Assembly: GCF_000765905.2 (NCBI RefSeq)
Contig: NZ_JRPL02000007.1
Span: forward strand, 1-64,000
Length of the DNA: 64,000 nt
DNA from: Helicobacter trogontum
Lineage (GTDB): Bacteria > Campylobacterota > Campylobacteria > Campylobacterales > Helicobacteraceae
Direction of reading: 5' to 3'
Under the pieces are notes generated by a model, which searched no databases, had not been told where the DNA came from, and saw nothing but the letters and a program-made list of their open reading frames with translations. Below are positions 19,543 to 30,395 of this stretch, one piece after another; within the stretch, counting starts at the first letter, position 1; every line of letters starts with the position of its first letter. The translations under genes were made by a program, and so were the position numbers.

Positions 19543-20460
19543 CTAATCCATAAAGTCATAACCTATTTCTTTTAACATTTCTTTGTTTGTATTCCAACCT
19601 TTTATAGTTTTTACAATGAGTTCTAAAAACACCTTTTGTTCGGCAAGATATTCACACTTTTTCCTTGCAATGCTTCCTAGTGATTTTATAGTCTCGCCAT
19701 TCTTACCAATAATCATTGCTTTTTGGGAATCTTTTGCAACAATAATTTGTGCTTTTATATATAGAATTCTAGGCTTTTCGGTAATTTTTAAAATTTTTAC
19801 ATCACTTTCATAGGGAATCTCATCGCTAAATCTTTCAAATACAGTCTCTCTTATAGCTTCTTTATAAATATCACGCATGATGGTTGTGCTTATCATATCA
19901 TTGTTGTAAAAATGTGGATGTAATGGTAGATTTTTTGCAAGTAAAGATAAGATTGTGTGCATTGTATATGTGTCAATATCCTTTGCTTTTACGGGAATGA
20001 TACCTAAATTCTGATCTTGGTATTGCTTGTAAGATTCTAAACATTCTAAGAGCTCTTGTTTGCTTAAGGTATCTATTTTATTAAGTAAAACAATATGTCT
20101 TTTGTCGTGTTGCTCTAAAAAATTCCTATAATGCAAAATCTCATTTTCTTTTGTGCTAGCAACAGCCACAAAAACACTTAAATCAGAATCTCCAACTGCT
20201 TTATTGGCTTCTTGCAACATATATTCGTTTAATAATTTTTTACTTTCATGTAGGCCAGGTGTATCAATAAAAATCAATTGTGAGTTATATTGCTCATTTT
20301 CAAAAGGTATGATAATATCCATGCGTTTACGGGTAGCATTTACCTTTTTTGATACTAAAGCAACGGGACTTTTTACAAGATTATTTAGTAGCGTGGATTT
20401 ACCAGCATTAGTGCGTCCAACAACACTAATAAAACCACTTGTAACATTTTTTTCTTTCAT
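19543..20460 (-). CDS. era: GTPase Era
   Basis: Ras-like GTPase that binds the 3' end of 16S rRNA in 30S assembly. G1 is GRTNAGKS (15-22 from my start), a variant of the usual GRPNVGKS. The switch II motif is FIDTPGLHESKK, G4 is LLNKID, and the KH domain carries IIGKNGETIKSLGSIARKKC. The start is ATG 20460 because GGAG lies 6 nt upstream (20467-20470 on the other strand); the ATG ten codons earlier lacks a ribosome site. The result is 305 residues, matching other Era proteins. Confidence 0.95.
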   Translation of the reverse strand: MKEKNVTSGFISVVGRTNAGKSTLLNNLVKSPVALVSKKVNATRKRMDIIIPFENEQYNSQLIFIDTPGLHESKKLLNEYMLQEANKAVGDSDLSVFVAVASTKENEILHYRNFLEQHDKRHIVLLNKIDTLSKQELLECLESYKQYQDQNLGIIPVKAKDIDTYTMHTILSLLAKNLPLHPHFYNNDMISTTIMRDIYKEAIRETVFERFSDEIPYESDVKILKITEKPRILYIKAQIIVAKDSQKAMIIGKNGETIKSLGSIARKKCEYLAEQKVFLELIVKTIKGWNTNKEMLKEIGYDFMD

Positions 20461-20563
20461 TTCAAACTCCATTAGTTGTGCAAAAAACACTTAATCATTT
20501 CTTGCATGAAAATTATGTTATGTAAAAACAACAAAAATTACAACAATAACGCACATTTTTTTG

Positions 20564-20569
20564 TATAAT
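20564..20569 (+). promoter_or_regulatory. Putative -10 box of the chemoreceptor gene
   Basis: A perfect TATAAT preceded by a T7-rich stretch, 40 nt upstream of the start codon at 20610. It fits a sigma-70 promoter of Helicobacter, where the upstream T periodicity often replaces a -35 box. Confidence 0.5.
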
Positions 20570-20609
20570 ATTAGCCATTTTTGATAAATAGCAAAGGAGT
20601 TTTTTAAGT

Positions 20610-22673
20610 ATGCATAAAGGTATGTCTCTTAGCTCAAAATTACGATACGTTATTGCAACGACCACCATTATTACAATCAGTGCTTTGTGTTATGCAATTT
20701 TAATTCAAATGAAACACAGAGAGATCCAGAACGCACAAAATGGCATGTTGCTTTCCGCAAAGTATAATTCTGGAAACATTGTCAGGGAACTTAACTCAAA
20801 TTTGTATTCATTCAATATGTATAGCAGCGCATTGACACATAATCTTGCAAATAACAGACTTTCCTCGTATCAAGCAATAGTAAAACAAGTTGTCGACTTG
20901 ACACGAGAAAACAAAGATACAATGTATGGTTTTTTATATTTAAACGATAAAGATTATTCAGCACTGCCTACACAATTTCGTGTTGATAGAGGTATGATGG
21001 TTATAGCAGATAAGCATGGCAAAGCATTGCAAGCAAACAAAGCCATACTTGATCTACCTGTAATACAAGAGACACTAGCTACAAAGAGGAGTCAATTAAG
21101 CACATTGCGAACAATCTCTGTTGATAACAAAGAAGTAAAGACTATGATATTTGTGTTCCCTGTGTTAAATTATGAAGGTGAAGTTGTCGGGGTGCTTGGA
21201 GGTATGATTGATATTGACTTAATTTCGGCTGATTTATTAGCGACAAAAAATAGTGCATATCCAAATGAAGCAAAGGTGCTTGCAATACAGGATGGCACAA
21301 TAATCGCGGCGAACAACACAAAGATTGTTGGAGCAAAATTGCAAGACTTAGCCAAAATGCAACCACATTTAGCACCACTTGTAGCGCGTGTAATGCAGAA
21401 TGAGGAACTAACAGCGGCAACGGTTGATACAAGTGGGCAAGAAACATTTGCAGCACATGCTGATGTCAATGTTTCATTGTTTCAGAATGTGCATTGGCAT
21501 GTTGTTACATTAACACCTCGTAGCGATGTTTTAGCTGATTATTACGCATTGCGGACACAAACTATACTTTTATCATGTGTTGTGCAGATTATCCTTTTGG
21601 TTGTGTTGAGCCTATTTGCAAAATACCAAATTATTGATAGATTGCGTAATTTAAATGATTATCTTGAAGATTTCTTTAAATATATTAATCATGAAGGTAA
21701 GCAACCTCGCACACTCATCATAAAGGCAAATGACGAATTTGGTAATATGGCACGTGTTTTTACAGAAAATGTGCAAAAAACCCAGATTGGATTAGATAAA
21801 GATTCATTACTTGTAAGAGAAGCGGTGCAAACTGCTAAAGAGATAGAGCGTGGTCACTTTACTGCAAGAATCACTGAAGATTCTCATAATCCACAACTCC
21901 AAGAGTTAAAGAATGTGCTCAATCAGATGCTTTCAGTGTTGGAAGAGAAAATAGGCAAGGATATGAATGAGATTCAAAAAGTTTTTGATTCTTATACAAA
22001 TCTTGATTTTACGATTGAGATAGCAAATGCAAGCGGTACGGTAGAAAAAGCGGCAAATACGCTTGGCATAGAAATTAAAGAAATGCTTGCAACCTCTGCT
22101 GAATTTGCGAAGAATCTTGCTGATCAGTGTAAAATTCTTGAAGATTCTGTATTGAAACTTACAGAATCTTCCAACTTGCAAGCAACAAGCCTTGAGCAAA
22201 CTGCTACAGCAGTAGAAGAAATCACATCATCTATGCAAAATGTAAGTGGCAAAACAGGTGAGGTTATATCTCAAAGCGAAAATATAAAGGATGTTGCAGA
22301 AATTATCCGTGATATTGCAGATCAGATCAATTTGTTAGCCCTAAACGCAGCGATTGAGGCTGCAAGAGCAGGAGAGCATGGTAGAGGCTTTGCAGTTGTA
22401 GCTGATGAAGTAAGAAAACTAGCAGAGAGAACACAAAAATCTTTAGGTGAGATTGAAGCAAATACAAATATCTTGGCACAAAGCATTAATGACATGGCAG
22501 AATCTATTAAAGAACAAACTTCTGGTATAGCCCAAATCAATACAACACTCTCACAGCTTGAAGCAACTACACACAACAATGTTAGTATTGCTCAACAAGC
22601 CGAGACAATCAGTGTGAATGTTAATGAAATAGCAAATGATATTTTAAAGGATGTAAATACTAAGAAATTCTAA
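20610..22673 (+). CDS. Methyl-accepting chemotaxis protein with a periplasmic Cache domain
   Basis: Transmembrane chemoreceptor. The first membrane helix is at about residues 13-32. A double-Cache-like ligand domain spans about 40-305, with [22 protein letters not shown] in its membrane-proximal module. The second membrane helix is at about 312-332, then a HAMP linker. The signalling domain has the conserved hairpin [20 protein letters not shown] followed by [24 protein letters not shown] sits 10 nt before ATG 20610. No C-terminal CheR/CheB tethering pentapeptide is present. The ligand cannot be inferred from sequence alone. Confidence 0.93.
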   Translation: MHKGMSLSSKLRYVIATTTIITISALCYAILIQMKHREIQNAQNGMLLSAKYNSGNIVRELNSNLYSFNMYSSALTHNLANNRLSSYQAIVKQVVDLTRENKDTMYGFLYLNDKDYSALPTQFRVDRGMMVIADKHGKALQANKAILDLPVIQETLATKRSQLSTLRTISVDNKEVKTMIFVFPVLNYEGEVVGVLGGMIDIDLISADLLATKNSAYPNEAKVLAIQDGTIIAANNTKIVGAKLQDLAKMQPHLAPLVARVMQNEELTAATVDTSGQETFAAHADVNVSLFQNVHWHVVTLTPRSDVLADYYALRTQTILLSCVVQIILLVVLSLFAKYQIIDRLRNLNDYLEDFFKYINHEGKQPRTLIIKANDEFGNMARVFTENVQKTQIGLDKDSLLVREAVQTAKEIERGHFTARITEDSHNPQLQELKNVLNQMLSVLEEKIGKDMNEIQKVFDSYTNLDFTIEIANASGTVEKAANTLGIEIKEMLATSAEFAKNLADQCKILEDSVLKLTESSNLQATSLEQTATAVEEITSSMQNVSGKTGEVISQSENIKDVAEIIRDIADQINLLALNAAIEAARAGEHGRGFAVVADEVRKLAERTQKSLGEIEANTNILAQSINDMAESIKEQTSGIAQINTTLSQLEATTHNNVSIAQQAETISVNVNEIANDILKDVNTKKF

Positions 22674-23690
22674 GTTGCAATGTGAAAATATTTAGTGCAA
22701 ATTGATTGGTAATGATAAGTACAAATTTATACTCCATGGCATTTTGCAATAAGTTTGAAAGCTTCATGTTGAGGAGTTTTATGAGTTTGTGATAATTGCT
22801 TTCTTCAAGAATCACTAAAGCTCTCTGTTGGCATTTTTATTGATTAAAGTAAACCAATCCTAGATCATACCATTTTAAAACTTTAATTTCATAAGATAAA
22901 ATTAGATATTCTTAAGACTCTAATATTTAGCATCAGTAATTTACATTGCTTTTTATCAAAGAAATATCTATTACATTTGTGTTATAAGGATACAATCTTG
23001 CATATATGACACTTGTAAGATTTTATAACATATGAGATTTTCTAAATAATTTTGGAATTAAAGATATCTTAAACGAAGGTTTTAAAAAAGATTTAATGCT
23101 ATATAATCCAACAAAATAGAATCTGTGATGATAAGATATTGTGTTTTAATTTTGCAATCAAAGAACTTTATCTAAATTGTATTTTTTCTTAATTTCAAGC
23201 AAAAGGATATAAAAAGTCAGTTATCCGCCATGCGTTACAGGGATTTTAAGATTAAATATAAAATTAGTAGTTTATTTCCTAAAAGAATGTCTTATATGTT
23301 ATATGAAAGAATGATAAGTTCAATCATATTTGGACTATACTGCACTAAATAGTAAGTATATTAATATCTTATTATTTATGGTTCAAAGACGTTTATAATT
23401 TTTAATTTAATGAGGTTTAATGATTACTATAAAAAGCATATATTATCTAACGCAAAATCTAATAAAGATTGATGTTTAGTTTTGATATAAAAGCTTTCTT
23501 ATAAAATTATTTTAGATTCTAAGTTTTATATTCTAGCCTCTAATCCATACAAAATGATGGCATATATTTTATGCAATCTGTCAAGTATGTTTAGAATCTA
23601 AAATCTGCGATGCAATATCGTAGAAAAAAGTTTTGTTTTACCTTCTTTGATTTGTTATACTTCTAATTTTATTCATGATAAAGGTATGTT
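22674..23690. other. Long noncoding gap upstream of yejE
   Basis: 1017 bp with stop codons in all frames. I found no tRNA, recognisable relic gene or large repeat. Two AGANTCT motifs with extended dyads are at about 23514-23524 and 23591-23603. It may be eroded coding DNA, but I cannot show that. Confidence 0.5.
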
Positions 23691-24716
23691 ATGCAGGATA
23701 GTAAAACACCATCATTGTTGTATGTGCGTTGGCGTTCATTTTATGCACATAAACGTGCGAGATATTCGCTTTTTTGTTTTATTGCAATTTTTATTGTGAG
23801 TTTATTTGCACCATTTTTAGCTAACGATAAGCCTCTATTGATTTATAAAGATAACAAACTTTATTTTCCTGTTTTGGTTGATTATAGTGAGATTGAGTTT
23901 GGCGGAGATTTTTATACAACACCAGATTACAAAGATCCTTTTGTACGAAATCTTTTTGCAAATGATTTTGTGCTTTATCCTTTGATAGAGTATGCTGCTG
24001 ATAGTATTGATTGGAATCTAAAAGGTATACCACCAACCCCACCAAATAAAGATCATATTTTAGGGACTGATGATCAAGGTAGAGATGTGTGTGCGAGATT
24101 ATTATATGGACTACGGACATCATTACTTTTTGGGATTATATTAAGTGTGTGTAGCGTGTGTGTTGGTGTTATCATTGGTGGTGTGCAAGGATATTATGGA
24201 GGGATTATTGATTTATTTGGGCAAAGGGCTTTGGAGATTTGGAGTGGTATGCCTACACTTTTTGTGATTATTATTGTGTCAAGCTTTATATTACCCACAT
24301 TTTGGATTATTTTAGGCATTGTGCTGCTTTTTAGTTGGACTAGCATTGTTGGCGTTGTGCGTGCAGAGTTTTTGCGCGCAAGAACACAAGATTATGTAAA
24401 GGTGTCAAAAGTGCTAGGCTTTAGCGACATGTATATTATGTTTATACATATTTTACCAAATGCACTTATTGCAACTATTACATATTTACCATTCATTACT
24501 ATTGGCAGTATTACAACACTTGCAACACTTGATTTCTTAGGCTTTGGTATGCCACTTGGAAGTGCAAGTTTAGGTGAGTTGCTTAATCAGGGTAAAAACA
24601 ACATACAAGCACCGCATTTAGGTATAGCAGGGTTTCTTGTTATGTCGATTGTGCTTTCTTTGCTTGTATTCATTGGAGAGGGGATAAGAGCAGCTTTTAG
24701 TGATAACAAACACTAA
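23691..24716 (+). CDS. yejE: Peptide/microcin C-type ABC transporter permease YejE
   Basis: Inner-membrane permease of the oligopeptide ABC family. It belongs to the YejE subgroup because of the long periplasmic segment after helix 1 (LANDKPLLIYKDNKLYFPVL, then YKDPFVRNL) and the LGTDDQGRDVCARLLYGLR block; the length of 341 residues matches E. coli YejE. The BPD transport signature is near GVVRAEFLRARTQDYVKVSK and the C-terminus has SLGELLNQGKNNIQAPHLG. The other permease, yejB, lies 16 kb away at 40609, and neither yejA nor yejF is in the window. The short AAAGGT just before the start is acceptable. Confidence 0.92.
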   Translation: MQDSKTPSLLYVRWRSFYAHKRARYSLFCFIAIFIVSLFAPFLANDKPLLIYKDNKLYFPVLVDYSEIEFGGDFYTTPDYKDPFVRNLFANDFVLYPLIEYAADSIDWNLKGIPPTPPNKDHILGTDDQGRDVCARLLYGLRTSLLFGIILSVCSVCVGVIIGGVQGYYGGIIDLFGQRALEIWSGMPTLFVIIIVSSFILPTFWIILGIVLLFSWTSIVGVVRAEFLRARTQDYVKVSKVLGFSDMYIMFIHILPNALIATITYLPFITIGSITTLATLDFLGFGMPLGSASLGELLNQGKNNIQAPHLGIAGFLVMSIVLSLLVFIGEGIRAAFSDNKH

Positions 24717-24741
24717 ACATTGTGTTACCAAATGTTTTAGT
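24712..24741 (+). terminator. Hairpin overlapping the yejE stop
   Basis: ACTAAACATT (24712-24721) pairs with AATGTTTTAGT (24731-24741) with a single bulge and a 9-nt loop. It overlaps the yejE stop codon and lies before accB. There is no strong T tract, so it may act as an attenuating or 3'-protecting structure rather than a terminator. Confidence 0.35.
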
Positions 24742-24824
24742 ATAAATAAGATTCCAAAAAACTTCACAAGTTTATGCTATCATAGGCGGCTATTATTTTA
24801 TATCTTACATTCGAAGGATTTCAT

Positions 24825-25283
24825 ATGAAGTTATCAGAGATAAAGGAACTCATCCAACTCTTTAATGATTCAGATCTTGCCTCGCTTCGCTTGGAGCAAG
24901 AGAATTTCTTGCTAAAACTTAACAAAGAGGGTAAAAAAGTAAAAGTGGATAATGTGGCTCAAGTTACGCCTGTGCAAAAAACAGAAACTGCTCCCGCAAT
25001 ACAAGCAGTAGAGTCTGCTCCAAAATCTGTTAATGCAAGCAGTGCTGATTTTATTACTTCTCCAATGGTGGGCACATTTTATCGATCACCAAGTCCAGGT
25101 GCAGCACCTTATGTAAGTGTGGGTGATACAGTTAAAAAAGGGCAGACAATAGGTATTGTTGAAGCAATGAAGATTATGAATGAGATTGAAGCGGAATTTG
25201 ACTGTAAAATCGTAGAGATAGAAGTAAATGATGCACAGCCTGTTGAATATGGCACAAAACTTGTTATGGTTGAAAGAATCTAG
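24825..25283 (+). CDS. accB: Biotin carboxyl carrier protein of acetyl-CoA carboxylase
   Basis: Carries carboxybiotin between biotin carboxylase and carboxyltransferase in the first step of fatty-acid synthesis. The C-terminal lipoyl/biotinyl domain has the biotinylation motif VEAMKIMNEIEAE with its target lysine. The thumb-like PMVGTFYRSPSPGAAPYVSV is present, and a Pro/Ala/Val-rich linker (about 45-80) joins the N-terminal helix. AAGGATTTCAT precedes ATG. accC follows after 9 nt, an operon. Confidence 0.97.
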   Translation: MKLSEIKELIQLFNDSDLASLRLEQENFLLKLNKEGKKVKVDNVAQVTPVQKTETAPAIQAVESAPKSVNASSADFITSPMVGTFYRSPSPGAAPYVSVGDTVKKGQTIGIVEAMKIMNEIEAEFDCKIVEIEVNDAQPVEYGTKLVMVERI

Positions 25284-25292
25284 GGGTGTTTT

Positions 25293-26705
25293 ATGGGTGG
25301 TGCAAAGACAACAGAGAGTAAGCAACAAGATATAAATGAAAGTAGTGGTGTTGTAAAAAAGAAATTACAACGCATTCTTATTGCAAATCGCGGTGAGATT
25401 GCCTTGCGTGCTATTCGCACGATTCAAGAGATGGGTAAACAAGCCATTGCAATCCATTCTATTGCTGATAAGGATACACATTATCTTGAAGTAGCTGACG
25501 CGAAAGTGTGTATTGGCGGGGAAAAAAGTAGTGAGAGTTACCTAAATATTCCAGCTATTATGAGTGCAGCGGATTTATTTGAAGCGGATGCAATATTTCC
25601 AGGATATGGATTTTTGAGCGAAAATCAAAACTTTGTTGAGATTTGTGAACATCATAATATTGAATTTATCGGTCCTAGTAAAGAAGTAATGATGATCATG
25701 AGTGATAAATCAAAGGCAAAGGACTGCATGAAAGAGGCGGGCGTACCTGTGATTGTGGGTAGCGATGGTGCTTTAAAAAGCTATAAAGAAGCTTTGGAAG
25801 TAGCTGATAGAATTGGTTATCCTGTTATACTTAAGGCAGCTGCTGGCGGTGGTGGTAGAGGTATGCGTGTCGTGCCAGATAAAGGGCTCTTAAAGAATTT
25901 ATACCTAGCTGCCGAGAGTGAAGCATTAAGTGCATTTGGTGATGGTACGATTTATATGGAAAAGTTTATCAATAAGCCAAAGCATATTGAGGTGCAAATT
26001 CTAGCTGATAAGCATGGTAATGTTGTGCATATTGGTGAGAGGGATTGCTCTATGCAACGACGACAGCAAAAGCTTATTGAGGAAACCCCAGCAGTTGTTT
26101 TGAGTGATGAAGTTAGGCAAAACTTGCTTGATACTGCTATTAAGGCTGCTAAGCATATTAAATATGTTGGTGCTGGGACTTTTGAATTTCTTCTAGATTC
26201 TAATAATAAGGATTTCTATTTTATGGAAATGAATACTCGTTTGCAAGTAGAGCATACTGTGAGCGAAATGGTAAGTGGACTTGATCTAGTAGAGTGGATG
26301 ATACGCATAGCAGAAGGCGAGAGACTTCCTAGCCAAGATTCTATTACATTTAAAGGACATAGCATAGAGTGTAGGATCACAGCAGAAGATCCAGAGAAAT
26401 TTTATCCTTGTCCAGGAAAAATTACAGAGTGGATTGCTCCAGGTGGTGCAAACGTACGACTTGATACACATGCTTATGCGGGTTATGTCGTGCCTATGTT
26501 TTATGATTCTATGATTGGTAAACTGATTGTATGGGGTGCAACGAGGCAAGAGGCTATAAAACGCATGAAAAGAGCTTTAAAAGAGTTTAAAATTGCAGGG
26601 ATTAAGACAACTATCCCATTTCATATTAAAATGATGGATAATAAGGATTTTGAAGATTCTGTAATCTATACAAAATACTTGGAGAATGAGTATAAACTCG
26701 GATAG
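25293..26705 (+). CDS. accC: Biotin carboxylase subunit of acetyl-CoA carboxylase
   Basis: ATP-grasp enzyme that carboxylates the biotin of AccB. The preATP-grasp domain starts at ILIANRGEIALRAIRT and the Gly-rich ATP loop is KAAAGGGGRGMRVV. The metal and catalytic block is EMNTRLQVEHTVSE, and the C-terminal domain has ECRITAEDPEKFYPCPGKI. About 25 extra residues (MGGAKTTESKQQDINESSG and more) precede the usual start. AGGGG at the end of accB supports this longer start. Otherwise the length is standard. Confidence 0.96.
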   Translation: MGGAKTTESKQQDINESSGVVKKKLQRILIANRGEIALRAIRTIQEMGKQAIAIHSIADKDTHYLEVADAKVCIGGEKSSESYLNIPAIMSAADLFEADAIFPGYGFLSENQNFVEICEHHNIEFIGPSKEVMMIMSDKSKAKDCMKEAGVPVIVGSDGALKSYKEALEVADRIGYPVILKAAAGGGGRGMRVVPDKGLLKNLYLAAESEALSAFGDGTIYMEKFINKPKHIEVQILADKHGNVVHIGERDCSMQRRQQKLIEETPAVVLSDEVRQNLLDTAIKAAKHIKYVGAGTFEFLLDSNNKDFYFMEMNTRLQVEHTVSEMVSGLDLVEWMIRIAEGERLPSQDSITFKGHSIECRITAEDPEKFYPCPGKITEWIAPGGANVRLDTHAYAGYVVPMFYDSMIGKLIVWGATRQEAIKRMKRALKEFKIAGIKTTIPFHIKMMDNKDFEDSVIYTKYLENEYKLG

Positions 26706-27669
26706 TTTAGTGCTTGAATATTGTGTTAATTCAAGACATTGCAAATAATAGATAATAGCATTCTTGATTAGAATATTAATTGGGGCTATGTATCACAAAG
26801 GGAGTGGTGGCTAAGTTATGCTTAATGACAACTTTTCTTTGATGTGTAGCAAGATAGAGAATGATGTCAAATAGCAAAGATATTGCAATGGAGTTGTCAT
26901 GATGTGTTGGTTGTGAGGCTAGATGATAGGATTTTTAGTAACTATGCATCTTACAAATTACCAACATATAAAATCCGTTTTTTTCGAATCTATGTATAAA
27001 ATCATGCTTATATTTAGTTTTTGTCTGACTGCTATTGTGATTAATGATGTATAACTAGTCTATATGAACTCTTTGTTTAATTTAGTTCTTTATACAGCCC
27101 ATCTTCATATTGCAAGATAAAATTTTTTTATAACATCGAGTTACTCCTTTGTTGCAATGAGCTTGGTTGTATATGAAATAATTACATAAGAATAAATTAT
27201 GCTAATAATTATAACTCCTTTATATTGCAAGGAGATATTAAGAAACTAATTGAGTTTTACTTGTTTTGATTTTACAGATAGATTTGTGCCTCTTATATTA
27301 ATGTGTTTTATCTCTGCAACTTGTGTGTTTTTTGCAGTTTTAAAGAGTGTTTACGATAAGTTCAATCTCTTTTTATATGATAGTTTATTTTATTCTTATG
27401 TGCTCTATAATTTTCAAACCCATACTTTTTTACATAACAAAGATTAGATTTTTTCACTTTGAAAGAAATTTGATTTTAAAAATAGAATGAGATGGCTTAA
27501 GAATCTATCTTGAATATTTTGCATATTTAAATACAACAAAATTTAGAACCCACAATTTTGTATTTTAAACATATTAAGCTAGATTTTTTCATATAAACTT
27601 GCTTTAACCTAGTTTGCATATTTTTATGCTACACTTAGCGAAGTTTGACTACAGATAAAAGGGGTTAGA
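26706..27669. other. Long noncoding gap with small hairpins
   Basis: 964 bp. CTTGAAT (26713-26719) pairs with ATTCAAG (26729-26735) just after accC, and CTCCTT pairs with AAGGAG near 27210-27234. A slightly GC-richer stretch at about 26785-26930 has no open frame. A 65-codon frame starting with TTG at 27250 is not convincing. No tRNA is seen. Confidence 0.5.
26713..26735 (+). terminator. Hairpin downstream of accC
   Basis: A 7-bp perfect stem with a 9-nt loop begins 8 nt after the accC stop. There is no U tract, so it is a weak terminator or an mRNA 3'-end structure. Confidence 0.35.
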
Positions 27670-28326
27670 ATGCGAGTGATAGTCGTATTTTTGTATGTTA
27701 TTTTTTCATATTTTATTATCGGTTGTGCTAAGCAAGAGGCACCAAAACCAATGTTGGAAGCAAAAGATATGAAGAGAATTCAGGATTATAACGCACTTGA
27801 TAATCTAAAAGAGGGTGTATGGCGTGTTGATGAATGGAAGGAAATGGCAAAAAGAATGTGTGATCACTCAAAGGGAAGAGATTGTTCTGTATTAGCTGAA
27901 GTTTATCACGAACGCTTTTATGGTTATGGTTCGCGAGGAGATCGACAAAAAGCTATACAAATGCTTGTAAAAGGTTGTTCACTTAATGATAGTAAAAGCT
28001 GTTTTGATTTATCATCTCTTGCAGATCAGTCAGATTATCCTGTAGGTGAAAGTGAAATGTTTTTTAAAAAGGCACATGATCTTGCATTCAAAGGTTGCAA
28101 TGCAAATTATGCATTAGATTGCTTTGCATTAGCTTTGGTTTATTTTGAGGGACTTGGTGAGTTTGAAAGAGATCGAGCAAAGTCAAAAGAATATGCACAT
28201 AAAGCGTGTGACATGAAACATGCTGGTTCTTGTATTTTTATTGGTATCAATGGTGATACGCATGGAGAAGTAGTTGAGGCGCATAAAAAAGCTTGTGCAT
28301 TAGGTATCAAAGCAATGTGTAAATAA
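27670..28326 (+). CDS. Hcp-like cysteine-rich Sel1-repeat lipoprotein
   Basis: Predicted lipoprotein: the signal peptide MRVIVVFLYVIFSYFII ends in the lipobox IIGC, with the lipidated Cys at residue 19. The mature part has three or four Sel1-like helical repeats, each with a Cys pair (MCDHSKGRDCSVLAE, then KGCSLNDSKSCFDLS, KGCNANYALDCFALALVYFE and KACDMKHAGSCIFIG). This is the disulfide-stitched pattern of Helicobacter cysteine-rich proteins (HcpA-E), which are secreted, and some bind penicillin. AAAAGGGG precedes the ATG. The exact role is unknown. Confidence 0.82.
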   Translation: MRVIVVFLYVIFSYFIIGCAKQEAPKPMLEAKDMKRIQDYNALDNLKEGVWRVDEWKEMAKRMCDHSKGRDCSVLAEVYHERFYGYGSRGDRQKAIQMLVKGCSLNDSKSCFDLSSLADQSDYPVGESEMFFKKAHDLAFKGCNANYALDCFALALVYFEGLGEFERDRAKSKEYAHKACDMKHAGSCIFIGINGDTHGEVVEAHKKACALGIKAMCK

Positions 28327-28439
28327 ATTTATGATTACACTCTAAGATAAGATTTATGTCTATTAGGGGTCTTTCTTTCTTAAAGGTGAATTTTACAGCA
28401 ACAACTTTCATTCAAGCCTAGTGATAGATATTACTTATT

Positions 28440-28762
28440 AAACTTCCAAAATCATTTGGCAAACAATTGCTAAATGGTTGCAAACCAAGCTTTCAATATA
28501 CATATATTACAGAAGTAACAATCATATGCAACACATGCAACATTTAAGCTTAAGCATTTGATACAAATAGAAATAACATAGTAAGCAAATCTTACATACT
28601 CACTACATATAACACCTTAAAGGAATTCACAAAAAGCAAAAGCCTTTAAAACATGCTTTACTAAAAATATTTTTGTGTATAGTTTGTAAGAGGTATCAAA
28701 GAAACCTAAAAGCACATCACAAGCTAAAAACCTTGCAAATGTGGATTAATTTGGTGCGTGTG
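28440..28762 (-). repeat. Dispersed noncoding repeat, copy C (inverted)
   Basis: The reverse complement aligns with copy B (from 34275) at very high identity over about 250 bp, starting at ACACGCACCAAATTAA. Shared landmarks are CAAGGTTTTTAGCTTGTGAT, AAGGCTTTTGCTTTTTGTG and ATCAAATGCTTAAGCTTAAA. Its distal end aligns better with copy A (GGTTTGCAACCATTTAGCA). It fills most of the gap between the hcp-like gene and prfB, in the opposite orientation to copies A and B. It is noncoding. Confidence 0.88.
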
Positions 28763-28816
28763 TTTTTAGTTATATGTATTTTGTATCATCCCCATCCTAT
28801 GCTATATATTTTTTGC

Positions 28817-28822
28817 TATAAT
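28817..28822 (+). promoter_or_regulatory. Putative extended -10 of prfB
   Basis: TGCTATAAT: a perfect -10 hexamer with the extended TGN, 42 nt upstream of the prfB ATG. The promoter lies just outside repeat copy C. Confidence 0.6.
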
Positions 28823-28864
28823 AATCCATTTATTCTGCATAATTAAGCACCTTAAAGGCATACA

Positions 28865-29962
28865 ATGGATTCTTATGAATACGGCGAGTTGTTAAAAACT
28901 CTGCAAAATAAAGCACAAAATATAGCAAAGATTCTCAATCCAGATGCATTGCAAAAGCGACTTGATGAAATTATGGAATTAGAATCACATCAGGAGTTTT
29001 GGAATGATGCAAAGAAAGCTGGTGAAATCGCAAAGGAAAAGCGAAAATGCGAACGAGTTTTGAGCACCTACACACAGATGCAAGCTGAATTAGATGATGC
29101 AAAGGAATTATTTGAAATTGCAGAGAGTGAGGGAGATTCGAGCACTTTGGGATTACTTTTTGAAGGTGTAGAGTCTTTGCAAAATCATATACAAAAAGTA
29201 GAAATTGAGGTGATGTTGAGCGGGGAACATGACTCTTCAAATGCTATTATCACTATTCAACCTGGAGCTGGTGGGACAGAAAGCCAAGATTGGGCAAGTA
29301 TGCTTTATCGTATGTATTTACGTTGGAGTGAGAGGCGGGGTTTTAAAGTGGAATTACTAGATTATCAAGATGGTGAGGAAGCAGGGATTAAAGGGGCGGC
29401 TTTTATTGTTAAAGGTGAGAATGCTTATGGTTATGCCAAAAGTGAAAATGGTGTGCATAGACTTGTAAGAATCTCGCCCTTTGATGCTAATGCTAAGCGA
29501 CATACAAGCTTTGCTAGTGTGCAAGTAAGCCCCGAACTAAGTGAGGATATTGATATTGAAATTTTGGATAAAGATATTCGTATTGATACTTATCGTGCAA
29601 GTGGTGCAGGGGGGCAGCATGTCAATAAGACAGAATCTGCTATTCGCATTACACATTTTCCAACGGGCATAGTTGTCCAGTGTCAAAATGATAGAAGCCA
29701 GCATAAAAATAAAGCCACAGCAATGAAAATGTTGCAAAGTAAGCTTTATGAGCTAGAACGTTTAAAGCAAAATGAAGGGATAACAAATACTGAAAAAAGT
29801 GAGATAGGCTGGGGACATCAAATCCGCAGTTATGTTTTAGCACCCTATCAGCAGGTAAAAGATTTAAGAAGTAATTATGCTACAAGCAACACAGATGGGG
29901 TTTTAGATGGTGATATTGATGGGTTGATAGAATCTGTACTTGTTTTAGGCGAGAATAAATAA
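28865..29962 (+). CDS. prfB: Peptide chain release factor 2
   Basis: Recognises UGA/UAA stop codons. The codon-recognition tripeptide SPF occurs in [17 protein letters not shown] and the catalytic GGQ in [16 protein letters not shown]. The frame is continuous over 365 residues, so the programmed +1 frameshift found in E. coli prfB is absent. AAAGGCATACA precedes the ATG. Confidence 0.97.
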   Translation: MDSYEYGELLKTLQNKAQNIAKILNPDALQKRLDEIMELESHQEFWNDAKKAGEIAKEKRKCERVLSTYTQMQAELDDAKELFEIAESEGDSSTLGLLFEGVESLQNHIQKVEIEVMLSGEHDSSNAIITIQPGAGGTESQDWASMLYRMYLRWSERRGFKVELLDYQDGEEAGIKGAAFIVKGENAYGYAKSENGVHRLVRISPFDANAKRHTSFASVQVSPELSEDIDIEILDKDIRIDTYRASGAGGQHVNKTESAIRITHFPTGIVVQCQNDRSQHKNKATAMKMLQSKLYELERLKQNEGITNTEKSEIGWGHQIRSYVLAPYQQVKDLRSNYATSNTDGVLDGDIDGLIESVLVLGENK

Positions 29963-30395
29963 AGATACTCATTTGAATATGTGTTTTTCAGAGTTTTGTA
30001 TATATGGATTATAGAAAAGCTATAGAAACAATATCGTGTGAAATGTAGAGTGACATGGAAGCTAACCGCATATGATTAAAATAATATTTATCTAATCTGA
30101 TGTTATTTGTTTCTGTATTGTATTCGCACAAAGTGATTGCATAGATCTATATTTGCTACGATTATAAACGTATAGAAAAATTAATTAAGAATCTCTTTTA
30201 TAGAATGATTAATGATATCTAAAGTATTTTTTATGAGCATGTAAATATAATGAAATGAACTATTATATAAGTTCCTATTGTATATTTTGTAATGACTTGA
30301 TAAAATAATTATATTTACATGGTTTTACATATTACTTTATTTATGGTTATAATTATAGAATTTATAAAACATAGTAATACACATAAAGGATAAAC
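29963..30395. other. Noncoding gap before asd
   Basis: 433 bp of AT-rich sequence after prfB. Only the asd promoter near its right end is recognisable. Confidence 0.5.
30348..30353 (+). promoter_or_regulatory. Putative -10 box of asd
   Basis: A perfect TATAAT preceded by TATGGT, 43 nt before the asd start codon. Confidence 0.5.

Noticed and set aside
21142-21469. Two overlapping antisense frames in the chemoreceptor ligand domain
   Set aside because: They are shadows of a clearly conserved receptor gene and have no start signals.
26785-26930. Slightly GC-richer stretch considered as a tRNA or small RNA gene
   Set aside because: No acceptor stem, T-loop GGTTCAA-type motif or cloverleaf could be formed.
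27250-27447. 65-codon hydrophobic frame starting with TTG in the accC-hcp gap
   Set aside because: The only ribosome-like site is too far upstream, the start is TTG, and the composition looks like translated AT-rich noncoding DNA.
28865-29962. Possible programmed frameshift in prfB
   Set aside because: The reading frame is continuous from the N-terminal helices to the C-terminus, so no frameshift is needed.
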